NCBI GenBank assembly: GCA_036346405.1
Contig: CM070550.1
Span: 15,906,115 to 15,970,114, forward strand
Reading direction: 5' to 3'
Length of the DNA: 64,000 bases
DNA from: Phyllostachys edulis
Taxonomy: Eukaryota; Streptophyta; Magnoliopsida; Poales; Poaceae
Numbering within the stretch: the stretch's first letter is position 1; every line of letters starts with the position of its first letter. Position numbers and translations under genes: made by a program. The notes below the pieces were generated by a model. It worked only from the letters and a program-made list of their open reading frames with translations, was not told where the DNA came from and made no database searches. Positions 48,101-59,969 of the stretch are shown one piece after another.

Positions 48101-48579
48101 TAAAATTGTCATTTAAAATCTGATTTTAGATATAGTATAAAAATGGCCTTGGAAATTAATATGATTATTTAAACTTGAAAATGTTTGCTTTATGCAAATA
48201 AACCCCGCCAATACCCTTGTTTACTTTATGCATGCATTCAATCACATTTTGACGGGTGTAACTTGCGGGCACAGTAGTAGTGCTCACTCTTCTCAATAAT
48301 CTTTATTCAGAGAAGACCTCTATCCGCAGACGGTGAGGACATCGATGCTTAGGTCATGCCCCGCATTTACTGTGGTGAATTGTTGGGTCTACTACTACGG
48401 CTTTGCTTCCGCTGTGTTTTACTTTATTTGGCCTCAGGCCCTTTGTAATAAACTCTGATTTACTATTAATGCAATGTGAGACATGGTTATGTTATCATTT
48501 TTGTAACTGTGCACGCCGGAAATCCTGGACCGGTGTATGAACACAGAGGGTTCGGGATCTTTCTTTCCCGGGTCCGACA
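45152..48579 (+). mobile_element. Gypsy solo LTR (3428 bp) inside Tat reverse transcriptase
   Basis: Starts TGTAACAGCCC, ends CCCGGGTCCGACA, and is flanked by GTTTC on both sides (45147-45151 and 48580-48584). It is related to the 3' LTR at 30161-33273 along much of its length, with a TATA box at 45951-45957 (TATAAAA). There is no internal region, so it formed by recombination between two LTRs. The uninterrupted target is visible in the second Tat copy at about 62590-62610. Confidence 0.95.
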
Positions 48580-48584
48580 GTTTC

Positions 48585-49190
48585 GGCCTAGTTGAGATGA
48601 AAAAGTCGATTGCATCAAGCGTTGAAAAGAAGCACCGACATTTTTTAGACCAAATGGCATTTTGACATAGCAAAATATACCAAATGGTGTAATAAACGCG
48701 GTCTTTTCTTCATCGTCTAGACACATATTGATCTGGTGGTAGAATATGCATCTAAAAACTTAACATTTCACAACCTGCAGTAGAATCAACCAAATGATCG
48801 ATACGAGGTAAAGGAAAATCATCTTTTGGACAAGCTTTATTAAGATCAGTGAAGTCTACGCACATACGCCATTTGCCGTTTGACTTCCTAACCATTACAG
48901 GATTAGCCAACTACTCTGGGTGGTTGACTTCTCTTATAAAGCCCGCTTAAGTAGCTTATCCAATTCGATTTAATAAAGATCTCGCCGATCAGGGGCAAAT
49001 CTCCGTAATTTTTGTTTTACGGGTACTTTGTCAGGCCGTAAAGCTAGTCTGTGCTCAATCACCTCCCTGGGGACCATGGGCATGTCGGATCCTTGCCACG
49101 CGAAGGCATCTGCATTAGCTTGGAGGAAGGTGATGAGGGCGTCTTCCTACTTGGGGTCGGGGTCGGAAGTATCCCCGATGCAAACAGTCT
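48585..49190 (-). pseudogene. Tat reverse transcriptase 5' part
   Basis: Minus-strand translation shows KAGFIREVNHPEWLANPVMV, then CVDFTDLNKACPK, then FPLPRIDHLVDSTAG, then DDEEKTAFITPFGIFCYVKM and PFGLKNVGASFQRLMQ, the fingers-palm order of Tat/Athila reverse transcriptases. It stops at the solo LTR target site, just before YVDD. Confidence 0.8.
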
Positions 49191-49197
49191 TCGAGGG

Positions 49198-49947
49198 CTA
49201 CCCTACGTCCAGAGGAACCTCTTTGACCTTGTCGTTCGGCTTTGGTGCAGCTTTAGGCTTCGACTTGCTGGTCGAAGGCTGACTTTCTTCTCGAGTTGGT
49301 ATTTGTCCAACCATCTCGAGGGATCGACGGTTGCAGGTATGCGCCATCTTCTTGTCACAATGAATTGTGATTACTCCTTTGGGACCTAGCATCTTAATAT
49401 ATTGATATCTGTAATGAGTAGCCATTAAGAATTTTGCCAAAGTTGGTCGTCCGAGTATGGTGTTATATGTTGTATCGAAATCGACCACATCAAAGGAGAT
49501 TTTCTCTGTCCTGAAATTACTTGGTGAACCAAATGTTAAAGGAAGAGAAACTTGGCCAATAGGTTTGGCTGAAGACCCCAGTACGATCCCATGAAAAGAG
49601 TATCGTTCCGGTCTTACCTTAGTCCTGGGTACTTGCATCTCGTCCAGGGCACTCGTAAACAAGCTGTTTAACGAGCTGCCACCATCAACTAAAACTCGAT
49701 TGACCCGACAATTGTTGATGGTGGGTTCGACCACGATCGGATATCGACCTGGTCGAGTCGAAAGAATCGGGCAGTCACCCTTCTCGAAGGAGATGGTGAC
49801 TTCCGACCACTTCGGTAATTTATTGACGAGAGGAGGATCTATGGAGTTTACCTCACGTTCGGCAGCTTTAAGCTGTCGCTTTGATTCGTATGCCGATGCT
49901 CCCTCGTAGATGTGTTCGACGGTATGTTGCGGATCCTGGAACGGCAT
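49198..49947 (-). pseudogene. Tat aspartic protease region
   Basis: An open stretch of 249 codons. The active-site motif is VLVDGGSSLN, with Asp followed by Gly-Gly rather than the usual Ser/Thr-Gly (common in Tat elements), and the C-terminal ILGRPTLAKF motif closes the fold. The Lys/Pro-rich tail (STSKSKPKAAPKPNDKVKEV) leads to reverse transcriptase. It would cleave the gag-pol precursor in the virus-like particle. It is the best preserved piece of this element's pol. Confidence 0.75.
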
Positions 49948-49988
49948 CTCCTCATCGTCGTTTGACGACTTATGACCACTTGTTTGTC

Positions 49989-52248
49989 CTACCTGCTCGA
50001 GAGTGGGAAGTGGTCCTTTGCCGTTGTAGTAGTCCTCGAGCTTTCGTTGGAAGACCCGGCAGTTGCGAAGGTCATGTCCTCCTTTTTATGGAAAGGACAC
50101 CACCTAGGCTTATCATTCTTTCGACGGGGGCGCTTACCTTTGCCTCGGTCGGAGTGCGGCTTGGAGGTGCGTGACTCTTTATCATTTACAGCCAAGACCT
50201 CCTTGGAACCGCTAGCTTGGAGTTTTTGACCCTTCGCCTTTTTCTTGGACTTTTTTGCTTTCTTATCCTTCTTCTTACCAACTTCGCCTGGCTCTCGAGA
50301 GGTATTGTCTTCTCGATCGATTGTGTTGTTCCACTCGACCGCCTCAGAAGCAGTCGCATATCGATCGGCCATCTCAAAGAGTTCGGCAATAGTAGTGGGA
50401 GGATTCAAAGAGATATCTTCTGTTATCCTTCTACTACGGACTCCTTGCTTGAAAGCCCTGATGACAGATGAGTCAGAAATTTCTGGAATTGAATTACGAA
50501 CCTGACTAAAGCGCTTGATGAATTGGCGCAAGGTTTCGTGGTCGTTCTATCTCATCCAGTGCAAGTCATCCTCCTTCCTAGGGCGATTGTAGCTGCCTTG
50601 GAAGTTCGCCAGTAGAAGGTCACAAAGGTGTTGCCAAGAATAGATCGACTCGAGTGGTTGATTCAGTAACCACGATCGAGTAGACCCTTTGAGCACAGTT
50701 GGAATGTAATTCGCCATTACATGCTCTCCTCCTCCTGCTGCTCGGACAGCTATTGTATAAATTTGGAGGAACTCGATGGGATTTTGGGATCCATCGAACT
50801 TCTCCATGTTCACTGGTCGAAAACGAGGTGGCCAGCGAATAGCTCGGAGGTCAGGCGAAAATGCCCGACATCCGGTAATAACCTCCTGACGTCTCCTTTG
50901 CAGGAAAGAAGGGTTGATATCACCAGTGATTGTATTCGACGATACCCGAATAAAGTTGATCGGACTGTAGTAGGTCTCGGTCCCACGAGGAAATACTCCT
51001 CGTATTCCATCTGCCGCTGCGGATTTCTATGTCGAATGGTGAGCAATCACCTCTCAGGGGCTTGTTGATCATCACCATTCGAAGATATTTCTCCGAGTAG
51101 GAGATCGATCGATTTGTTGCTTGCTTGCCGATTTCTACGCTGTGATATGTTTGATTGATCGGTAGTCAAGAAGTCGTATTGCTATGACTACTGAATGATG
51201 TCGTGAGGTGCTTCCAGATCTTGCCATCGTGGTCCGGGTTTTTATACGATCTCTTGATGAAGAGGTCATAGCTTAGCGCTTCGAGGCGAGCTCTCGAGTA
51301 GGGTTCTCGAGCAAGTCGTTGATGTCTTTGGAGTTCTTGAGCTTCCTCGATTGATATTGATGCACCCAGCAGATTTTTCTGGTCGCAATCTTCTTTCGTC
51401 GAATAGCTTCAAGATCTTTCATGTCAGATTCTTGAGACTGTCTCAATGGAGTGCGAGTATGTCGAGGATTTTCCTCGTGTTCATCAAGGTGTTGGTCCTG
51501 TCCGTCATCGGTGGTGCCCTTGCCATTGCCACGAGGGGGCGCAGTGCGTGATCTTCGGGGAGTGTCCCTAGCTCGGTCTCTAGAAGAGTGACCTTGATCT
51601 GAGGGAAGGACGAAGACCTCCCGTTGATGATTCTCACTTGTGCTCGAGGCCTCCCGCCGAGGAGTAGTCGAGACACCATCTGGCGACTTGGAGTAATCCC
51701 CTCCAGGTAGGGGAACTCTGGGTTATAACCGTCTCCATCCGCATTGTGATCTGCGGAGAGATGGTCAAATTTGCAGGAAAAGCATGCTTGATCCCGCTCT
51801 CTCTGGGGTCATCCGGAGAGAGAGGACCACCAGATGCTGGTGAAGTCCTGGATTTGTGGCTTCTAGAACTTGTCTCACCAAGTCGGGCCGCCTTAGGGGG
51901 ACTCAGACACTTGGAGGAAAAACTCTCGTCGTGTTGTGAGTCCGCCTGGGTGTAGACCTGATTGTGGTCGGATTGACCCTTGTCCTTTGAAGGAATTGAT
52001 TCCTCCGTTGAACGTACTGTTGTGAGGGATAAGGATCCCTCCTCGACTCTATCAGTGGCATGGTCTCCTGGATCTGCGGAAAGATCCCTGGAGGCAGCAA
52101 CACTATCGGATGAGTCAATACTCGGTTCGTAATCAAAACCAGCATCCATGTTGACGTCTGCGTAATCTGTCAACTCAAAACAGTTCTCCTCGTTCCATTC
52201 TCCTGCAATGAGTGCATGAGATTTGGGAAAACGAGAGTATGTTGACAA
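49989..52248 (-). pseudogene. Tat gag
   Basis: Four consecutive minus-strand open pieces: 52248-51634 (start MSTYSRFPKSH, acidic and serine-rich), 51046-50810, 50813-50547 (KFDGSQNPIEFLQIY and STRSWLLNQPLESIYSWQHL, the core retrotransposon gag fold) and 50531-49989 (SQVRNSIPEISDSSVIRAFK, then a lysine-rich nucleic-acid-binding segment with a CPFHKK remnant of a knuckle). Frames change between pieces; some shifts may be base-calling errors. Gag would build the cytoplasmic particle. Confidence 0.75.
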
Positions 52249-52265
52249 GAGATTAACGGAAGATC

Positions 52266-52283
52266 CCCACGGACGGCGCCAAC
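52266..52283 (-). other. Tat primer-binding site
   Basis: On the minus strand the LTR end ACTGACA is followed by GT and then TGGCGCCGTCCGTGGG. The TGGCGCC core is the usual primer site of Tat/Athila elements, different from the TGGTATCAGAGCC of the Tekay element. Confidence 0.85.
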
Positions 52284-53105
52284 TGTCAGTGTTTTAGAAC
52301 CGATCTTACGTAAAGATTGTTTGATTCGGGGGGTCTCCTAGAATGGAATCACGCAGAGATTGACATGTATTTTTATACGTGTTCGTGCCTTCTCCGAGAG
52401 AATAACAACCCTACTCCTGTGTGTGTATGGTATTGAGTGTGTTTCGTACAATCGGGAGAAAAGACTAAGACTATTACAGAAGATAGTATCTAACTGTCTT
52501 CCTGATTGCTTGTTGTCTCCTCCGATTGGTTGTCCTCTTTCCCTCTCTGACCGCTGCCTTTATATAGTTGTGAAGGAATGGCTGTTTTCCTCTATTGAAG
52601 AGACGCCTCATCAAATCCAGTAACGGGCGCACGTTTGCAGTAATCATCGGGATGGTAACTCCTTCACGCCGCCTGGCAGTTACTTGTCAGAAATAATGGG
52701 GTATTGTGTGTTATTAATTCGTATAATAACAGCGTATGTTGACTGCTTGGATTCCTTAATCAATTGGACCCACTTGCCTGTAGGCTTTATTGATCACAAG
52801 GTGGTCGTAGCTAACCTGGTCGTAGAAGAACTTACGACCATAAGGTAGTCATAGCAAGACTTACGACTATGGGGTAGTTGTAGAACAACTTACGATTGGG
52901 TAGTGATCGTAGAAGAACTTACGACCATAAGGTAGTCGTAGCAAGACTTACGACTATGGGGGTGGTCGTAGAAGAACTTAAGACCACCTGGTAGGCTTCT
53001 CCCTTGTAAGTGTAAGGGGTATACCTAGGGACCACATGACATCATATTTTCCCATAATGAGAATTATGGATAACAGATAAAATGAGGATTATTAGATCCT
53101 CGTCA
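52284..53105 (-). repeat. 5' LTR of the Tat element (822 bp)
   Basis: Pairs with 36408-37220. It holds six hairpin motifs at 52818-53000. Many differences from its partner are CG in one and CTG or CAG in the other. Confidence 0.92.
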
Positions 53106-53285
53106 AAACTGTACATCAAAACTATTACATACTCATTCTATGCAATATGCTCAAATGCTCTTTAACTTTCTCTTTCTCTTTTGCATTGTACCGGTAATGC
53201 AGAGCGTGCATTCGTTGATGCACACCCATGCCTGTGCTATCTGGCACAGGGACCATTGCCTATACTCCACATGTATGGGGACCTA

Positions 53286-53607
53286 AGAATTAAAAACCTA
53301 AAAAGTTAGGTTGTGTGGCCTGAGATTAGCTAATCTAGCTAGCTTAAGACGTCTATATATGCATAACTAAGATGTGTTGACATAAGCATTACGTCGAATT
53401 TGCTGAAGCAAAAAAATTTCAATTAATGTAATTTCTCTACATTTCGAGATGAAAATGCAAGAAAGTAGATCGACTAACATGCATGTACAGTAACACTAAA
53501 TATGGGCCATCGATGTCGTTAACGTAGCTTGTTAATTAGGGCTCAATGTAATTGAATCCATTTAACGTTATGATCTGTATACCCGCTTGCCATGCAATCG
53601 GCTGTAC
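53286..53607 (+). repeat. Second copy of the 19237-19552 block
   Basis: Same orientation and few differences. It is separated from the Tat 5' LTR by 180 bases of unassigned sequence. Confidence 0.85.
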
Positions 53608-53608
53608 G

Positions 53609-53839
53609 TAGGGGTGAAAACGGATCGGATACGGACGGATAATGGCTCTGCCATATTTGTTTTCATATTTTTCCCGGATCCGGATACGAATACCCCGGAT
53701 ACGAATACAGATACGAATAATATCGAATACGAATACAGAGCGAATACGAATTGAAACGAATACGGTCGCGGATATTTTAAAATGTGAGAATGGTTGCTTG
53801 GTGTTCTTGTTGGGTTTAAAGACGATTACATGCTCAAGA
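53609..53839 (+). mobile_element. hAT left end, interrupted by CACTA element 2
   Basis: TAGGGGTGAAAACGGATCGG followed by repeats of GATACGAATAC, the same type as the element at 712-1361. Sequence with this character stops at about 53780. The expected right end with an 8-bp duplication (GCTGTACG) was not found, so the element is incomplete. Confidence 0.6.
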
Positions 53840-54479
53840 CACTACAACAAGACCAATCTATTCTAACACACAACACCAACACATATAGCATATGTTGCAG
53901 GAAAACTCAACCGCAACACATATTCTTATGTTGCTACAACCCAAGTGTAGAAAGCTCCAAACATACTCAGCGCCTAGTATGTTACCACACTTTATAGTGT
54001 AAGTTACAACACTTAATAGACGTGTTGCTAGGTCAATGAACGAATTTTATAACCCATTTAATCACCAACTAATGTTATAGTACTAATAAAAATAAATTGG
54101 TAATTACAGTGGTATGAACGATATGATACTTTGTTGTTGTAATTATAATAATATGGATATAATCAAGGACAAACAATCTACCGGTGAAAAATGAGCAAAA
54201 GGGACTGAGTGTCTATCGGTAATAGTATTTTCTTTTTACTTGCAAACTGTGTGTAAAAAAAATATGTATTAAATGTCTATCGAGCATTTGGTAAAACCGA
54301 GACACCGAATTTGTACAATGGAGCGAGAAATCCCTGGTATGACAAGAGTTCTGCCCTTCCATGCCAACCCCAGCAGCGGAGATGGGTCTCGGGCCGGTTG
54401 GGCCCGAGAAAATAGTAGTAGGATTTTTTAGTATACGTCTAGAGAAAATTTGATATACAGTAGACAGGCCCAACGTTTG

Positions 54480-55080
54480 TGGGTCAGCCCGAGGCTGGCG
54501 TGGCCCAGGCGCCCAGCCGAGCGTGTTGCGTGAGGGAGACCTAGCCGCCTTCAGTCTTCCGGTCTTTCCCCAGACCAGTGCCCAGCGGCAGTTCCCCAAG
54601 CGCTCTTCCCCCTCTCCGCGGCCGGCCACCCCCCGCCTCCTCTCCGCCACGGAGCCGCCCAGCCGCTCTACTCCACAACTCCACCGCCCAGCGGCCAGCA
54701 CCGCACTCTCCGAGCCCCTAGGCCTAGGCGCCCAGCGGCCAGCGGGAACCCTCGCCACCTTCTGTCTTCCGATCTTTCCCAGAACCAGCGCCAGCCAGCA
54801 TTCCCAGTACTCCTCCTCCTCTCGCGGCCGCCGCTCCTCCACCATGGAGCTGTCTAGCCGCTCTGCTCCTCCTCCACCGCCACCAGCCAGCCTCCTCCCG
54901 AGCCCCAGGCCCAGCGCCCAGCGCCAGCCTCGAGCTCGCCTCAAGCCTTGATCTTGCCAGAGCCTCCCCACCTACTGCCCGCCTCGCTCCACCTCAGCAT
55001 GGCGCCTAACACCTCCTAGCTCGGTGGCTCTGCCGATCGCCTCCGCCTCCTCGGGCCTTAGCTCCTCTCCCTTTTCGCTA
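54480..55080. other. GC-rich block inside CACTA 2, possible captured leader
   Basis: Two imperfect copies of a region with CCTTCTGTCTTCCG or CCTTCAGTCTTCCGG, TCTTTCCC and CCAGCGGCCAG lie at about 54540-54760 and 54740-54930. Open frames run on both strands (142 codons plus, 252 codons minus) but are of low complexity. It looks like host 5' leader or first-exon sequence, or a CpG-rich promoter; I cannot identify a gene. Confidence 0.35.
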
Positions 55081-56019
55081 CTAGTTCTATTCTAGCTTAT
55101 GCCATCAATCATGGGGTTCACAATATTTTTTTGTTTTGTTCATGGTGATGCTAGTGTTGTTGTGGAGTGGATCTTTATGTAGATAAGTTCATGTATGAAA
55201 TTCGAATGTGTGAGTCTTTGTTATCTATCGGTAAGTAATATACATGTGTCCGAATTGTGTGATCATGCTAAAACAGAGAATGAGCTAAAGTTGTTTATGA
55301 CACGCTTATTTAGCTATGCATCAAATCCTGATTGAGTAATGTACTAGTGTGCTTTTGTTTACCCATGTTTCTTTGATTCCTAACTGCACTATGAAATGTG
55401 ACAGTTAAGATCTTGTTCTAACATAGATTCATCTTGGTTATCATACTAGATTGTATGTGTATCCATGAATCATTTGCTACTCAATTTTCTATCGCAAAAA
55501 TGGATTTAGCAAGACATACAACCATGCCATTGGATTTAATCAATCTATTGCTACCAATCATACTATATGCTCAGATTACTAGTAATGTTGATCAATATAG
55601 TAATTAAATGCCTAAAATACTATGTGCTGCTACCATTTACTCCTACTAAATGCTAAGAGAGGAAAAATGCTTTCAAGGTTCGTGATTGGCACCTTTCTAC
55701 TACACGGGGGGTGGAAAGGAATGGAAGAAGAAGCAAAGAGTCCCCCCCTCGGCTGGTGAGCAGGGTGTTCAATTCCAAGCAAGAGTTAGATGACAGCATT
55801 GCAAAGATTGCAAAGGGTATAACATTCTCTTCGTTGCTCTGTAAGTTCTTATAGTATTTGTTGCTTCGTTGCTCCATCAAAATGTGACAACGAACTAGCA
55901 CTGCACAATTCAAATTTCCCAACCGATGTGAGATCGAGAAGCTTGTGTAGTTCATATAGATGTAACTAAATCAAATAACCTACGAACTCTTGGGTATTCA
56001 GAAGACTGCATCGATCAGA

Positions 56020-56590
56020 AACATTCTATTTGTCTACAAAACTTACGCCTTTGTGGTCTAATTGATGTACCGTAAACTAGGAATATCATAAAGGAAACAT
56101 CTGTAGTCAGATATAGTTTCGCGCTTTGTCAAGTTGGTGCCCCGATTCAGCTTTTAACAAGCTTTCTAGGACTCTAATGCCCCGACATCCATATAGCTCC
56201 ATCTGTATTCTCATTCTATTTGTCTACAAAACTTCTGCTTTTGTGGTCTAATTGATGTACCTGTAAACAAGGAATATCATAAAGGGAAACATCTGTAGTT
56301 GTATATAGTTTATGCCTTGCTGCTTGGTGCCCCTGATTCAGTTTTAACAAGCTTTCTAGGACTCTAATGCCCCTGACATATATATAGCTCCATCTGTATT
56401 CTCATTCTATTTGTCTACAAAACTTCTGCTTTTGTGGTCTAATTGATGTACCTGTAAACAAGGAATATCATAAAGGAAACATCTCAGAATATATAGTTTA
56501 TGCCTTGTTGCTTGGTGCCCCGATTCAGTTTTAACAAGTTTTCTAGGACTCTAATGCCCCGACATCCATATAGGTCCATCTGTATTCTCA
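56020..56590 (+). repeat. 190-bp unit repeated three times
   Basis: Units starting near TTCTATTTGTCTACAAAACTT at 56024, 56214 and 56407 are alignable through GGTCTAATTGATGTACC and TTCTAGGACTCTAATGCCCC. They differ by a few substitutions and small indels. Confidence 0.9.
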
Positions 56591-57749
56591 CAAAGAATAT
56601 CGCCGCAATCATGAGCTAGTTAATTAGGAACTGTTGAGCAGTAACAAGTAGCAAATAAACATTGTAACTAGCCCCTGTCATAGTGTCATGTACTTGCTAC
56701 TTGCTAGTTGCTAGTTAGTAGTTACTACTACTTGCTTAACTAGTTAACCACCCTCTGTTATAGTGTGATGTATTTAAATTTGCTTGTTAAACTACTAATC
56801 TAGTTGCATTTTGGACATGTAGTATGATTGATTGATCTTTATTTGTGCGACATATATCATTTCTGTTTTCGCGCAATATCTGAATAAGTATTTGTGACCG
56901 AGACAATCCGTATATTTGGTAGAAGTTTAGTATATCTGAGGAGAAAGGAATAAAAAAATGCAACATTTATGTTTATGCATGTATCTGCCAAGTTACAATA
57001 TGTAGGCCAATACCTCACTAAATAGCAAGAACATAAGGCTTTGTCCCATTAGTTCCAATTTCGTCTGATCCTAATCATAACTTTAAATGTTTCAACCATT
57101 TTTTCCCATTTGGTAACTTTTGTAAGAATTATTTTACTCATACAATTGCCATGTATATTTTTTTAGACTTCTCAGATATCAAGTTCTTAATGCATAATTA
57201 CATTGTATTTATTTGTGAACTTGAGATCTCCAGTTCTTACTAAACTAGCTTTGTTTGGTTTGAAAATTTGAGACTTGAAGTATGGCACTGAGTTTCGACA
57301 AACTATTCTAGTTAATTTAAAGAAGCCATGCACCCCCCCCCACTATATAATTATTTCATAACGTAGACACTGTTTCATCAAATATCGCCTCACTGCTCTA
57401 GCTCCCCAGAATGTAATAACATAAATGAAAGATGGACTAGATAGTTGGCTACTTTAGTTTGTCCTTGATGCCTTTTGTTCTTTCTTTCTTTTTCTGGCTT
57501 GAAGTTAATGGATGCTTATCTTGCTGTGCAAAATGGATCATAAAGCAGTTATTCTACCTTTTTCCCATAGCAATGATAATGTGAATTTTGTCTTCAGCTT
57601 TTTAACTAGGTGCTGGAGTAATTTTTGTTTATTAATAGCGATCTAATTTGTTTTGTTAAATGTTAATTCAGCAAGGACGCCCTCTCCGGATGCGGCGCAC
57701 TTTTAGGTGGAAGCCTAGCTAGCGACCGCATCGCTAGCTCGGATTTGAT

Positions 57750-58020
57750 CCATCAAGAGGCTTTATAGCTTCAGTTCTTCAAAAGTTGGAGGCCATGAAT
57801 CCATGATGTATCAAGGGGTGCCACTGGCTATGACTCTTCGAAAGGTGCTGGATGCGATGCTTCTAAAGCACCTTCACTCGGAGCACAGGCAACAGCTGAA
57901 GCTGCTCATGGGAGTACCGCTAGTTACTATGGGTCAAGTCAGACCGCACCACCTTCATATGCATGGGCACCAGCTGCATCCACCTATGGATCAAGACAAA
58001 GTGCCACCATCATAAGCATC
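57750..58020 (+). pseudogene. Possible captured exon rich in Ser, Ala, Gly and Tyr
   Basis: One plus frame reads RGATGYDSSKGAGCDASKAP, then AAHGSTASYYGSSQTAPPSY, then WAPAASTYGSRQSATI, a composition typical of low-complexity tails of plant RNA-binding proteins. It starts after an AG following an AT-rich stretch and is GC-richer than its surroundings, so it looks like an exon. The open frame starting 57803 is a different frame and looks less natural. I cannot name the parent gene. Confidence 0.35.
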
Positions 58021-59429
58021 TGGTTAGTCCGTCTCGCAACAACAATGTACTCTTATAGCTCCGCCAGCACTACCATCATATGGACAAACACAAAGCCATC
58101 TTCATATGGACAACTAGCTCTCTTGCTGTGTAGTTTTATTTTTTTCCCTGAATTTGGATAGTCATTTCAATTTTAATTTACCATTTGCATATACTGAAAA
58201 AAATATAGTAAGAGAGAGAGCTGGTTGCAGCCATGTGGAAATACCATTACAACTGCAGCCTGATCGTATCCAATAGAGGTAATACAATCTTTTATCAACA
58301 CTTGAACACTAAACAATATATAATATACCATGGTTTGGACATTGGAGATCTTGAAAGCATGATTACCATAGTGCTTTCTATTGTACTTAGACTCAAGGTG
58401 GGAAGGATGCAATGTATATACAGATCTTGTCACATAATTTTCTAGTTTCATTGTGGGAACTGATAACTGGTGACTGAATTTTCTAGTTTCAGTTCACAGT
58501 CTGCATTTTGTCAAAATTATATGGCTCATTTAGTTTATAGTTTGCTGTCAGTTTCAGTTTCACTTTTTGTTTATTTTTTGGAGTAATCAAGTAAGTGCGC
58601 CTCTTTAACACATTCATTAGAAAACTTTCGAGCTACTACTTTGTTCACCACAGGGTTCTGATCAGTGTTAATTTTCATAGATGATAGTGGGCATAGCTTT
58701 GCTAAACCATGTGATTCAATTTTAGTGAGTTAAACATGTCTTACATTATATTTACATCCTTACAAATTATTGTTATCCTGCGCAGTTGAAAAGATCAATA
58801 GTTGAATTACTATATTGGATGTTTATCTCTTTCATCAATGATCAAGAAGCAAGGAACTTCATGAAGAAAAGAAAGTAGTAGTTAGATTTTATATTTTAGG
58901 ACTCAAATTTTACTCTTGTTCAAAGCTCTTGTGTTGACAACAAATCAGTTGTTTTTGTAATGTGGAATAATGTTAACAATACCTATATTTATTTTCTTAA
59001 TGCAATGCAATCTACCTTTTGAACATTGATCATGTTGAGTTGTGTTATATATTCTGCAATATGACATGCTTAATTAGCAAATAAAAATTCTTTGTAGCAA
59101 TTATAATTTCTACGTACGTAGCACACAAATGAATCGTATTTCTGTTGTATACTAATTTGTGTTGCAATCTAACAATTATATATTGCTAACAGGTGTTAGC
59201 TATGTTTCGAAAACATGTGTTGTTACAGATAAAAAATTGTGTTGCTACTTTGCAACACCTTTTCTTTTGTATAAGAACACCTAATTTGTGTTGTGGTAGA
59301 CCTACCTTATAGCAACACGACCAACAACATCACTTATCACATGTGTTGCTATCCATCATAGCAACATATATTTGTAGATATAGCAGCATATACGCGTGTT
59401 GCTATAACCTAGTCCTGTTGTAGTGAGAA

Positions 59430-59665
59430 TGGTTAGTTGCTGATACATGATGCCACTTCCCAGTCGGAAGACCTGCGTGTCCACGTCACTTTCTGAATAT
59501 AGCGACGTCCAATTACCTATCGACAACATCCAGGTGGATGTCCTAACGATCTCCTTGCATCCATACTTTTTAAACTTGCAGGGGCTCAATGAGGTTGCCC
59601 GTGACTACTGTCTCATCCTTCTCATGCTGCGTGGACGATCCCCCCAAAGTGGCTGAGAGACTATG

Positions 59666-59705
<40 letters not shown>

Positions 59706-59756
59706 CCGGTTTTAATGGCACAAGCAGCCACTGCTTGGGGCTTTATAGAGAAAAGT
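59430..59756. other. Interior of CACTA 1 right part, with AT microsatellite
   Basis: 59447-59656 is an open 69-codon frame without a recognisable motif. A TA run occupies about 59667-59702. Confidence 0.5.
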
Positions 59757-59905
59757 CATCACAGATTGTTTCAGCCACAAACTGTCCGTGAAAGTTTGCA
59801 TCACAGACGGTTTGAAAACTGTCTGTGATGACCTCATGTATCACTGACCCATAAACTCAGACGGCTCACGAAACCGTCTGTGATGACGTTTTTGAACCGT
59901 CTATG
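59757..59905. repeat. CACTA 1 right subterminal repeats
   Basis: Copies of CATCACAGACGGTT and AACCGTCTGTGATG in both orientations, matching the repeats at 12290-12610. They precede the right terminus at 59926. Confidence 0.85.
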
Positions 59906-59969
59906 AATACCTTTTCTGTAGTAGTGTCAAAAGATTTTTGAAAAGCCAAATTTGGGACGTTACAAATAA

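Larger units (their letters stand above)
36408..53105 (-). mobile_element. Tat-type gypsy retrotransposon with an antisense gene
   Basis: Two LTRs (36408-37220 and 52284-53105) bound the element, and AAACT flanks both ends (36403-36407 and 53106-53110), so the 16.7-kb insertion is complete. The minus-strand order is 5' LTR, primer-binding site with TGGCGCC, gag, protease, reverse transcriptase with CVDFTDLNKACPK, RNase H, integrase, a repeat-bearing spacer, an oppositely transcribed spliced gene, and 3' LTR. This order, with the antisense gene after pol, is that of the Tat lineage (RIRE2/Grande-like). A 3.4-kb solo LTR (45152-48579) interrupts the reverse transcriptase. Confidence 0.92.
53840..59425. 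mobile_element. CACTA element 2 (5586 bp)
   Basis: The left end is CACTACAACAAGACC and the right end in reverse complement is CACTACAACAGGACTAG. AGA flanks both sides (53837-53839 and 59426-59428). Subterminal repeats based on AACACAT and TGTTGC occur at 53870-53990 and 59150-59410. There is no transposase motif. The interior has a GC-rich block (54480-55080), a triplicated 190-bp unit and a possible captured exon (57750-58020). Confidence 0.9.
12262..59926. mobile_element. CACTA element 1, inflated to 47.7 kb by nested insertions
   Basis: The left end is CACTACTACAAAAAGG (12262) and the right end, in reverse complement, is CACTACTACAGAAAAGG (59926). The three bases TCA flank both ends (12259-12261 and 59927-59929), as expected for CACTA transposons. 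Both ends carry subterminal repeats of the same kind, built on ATCACAGACGGTT and its complement (12290-12610 and 59757-59905). The two pieces of the surrounding gypsy LTR and of the copia LTR join correctly across it, which supports a single insertion. No TNP2-type transposase is visible, so it was non-autonomous or has lost it. Most of its present length is later insertions. Confidence 0.75.

Noticed and set aside
54213..54971. 252-codon minus ORF
   Set aside because: Low-complexity Arg/Gly-rich frame opposite a C-rich block inside CACTA 2; no motif and an equally open frame on the other strand.
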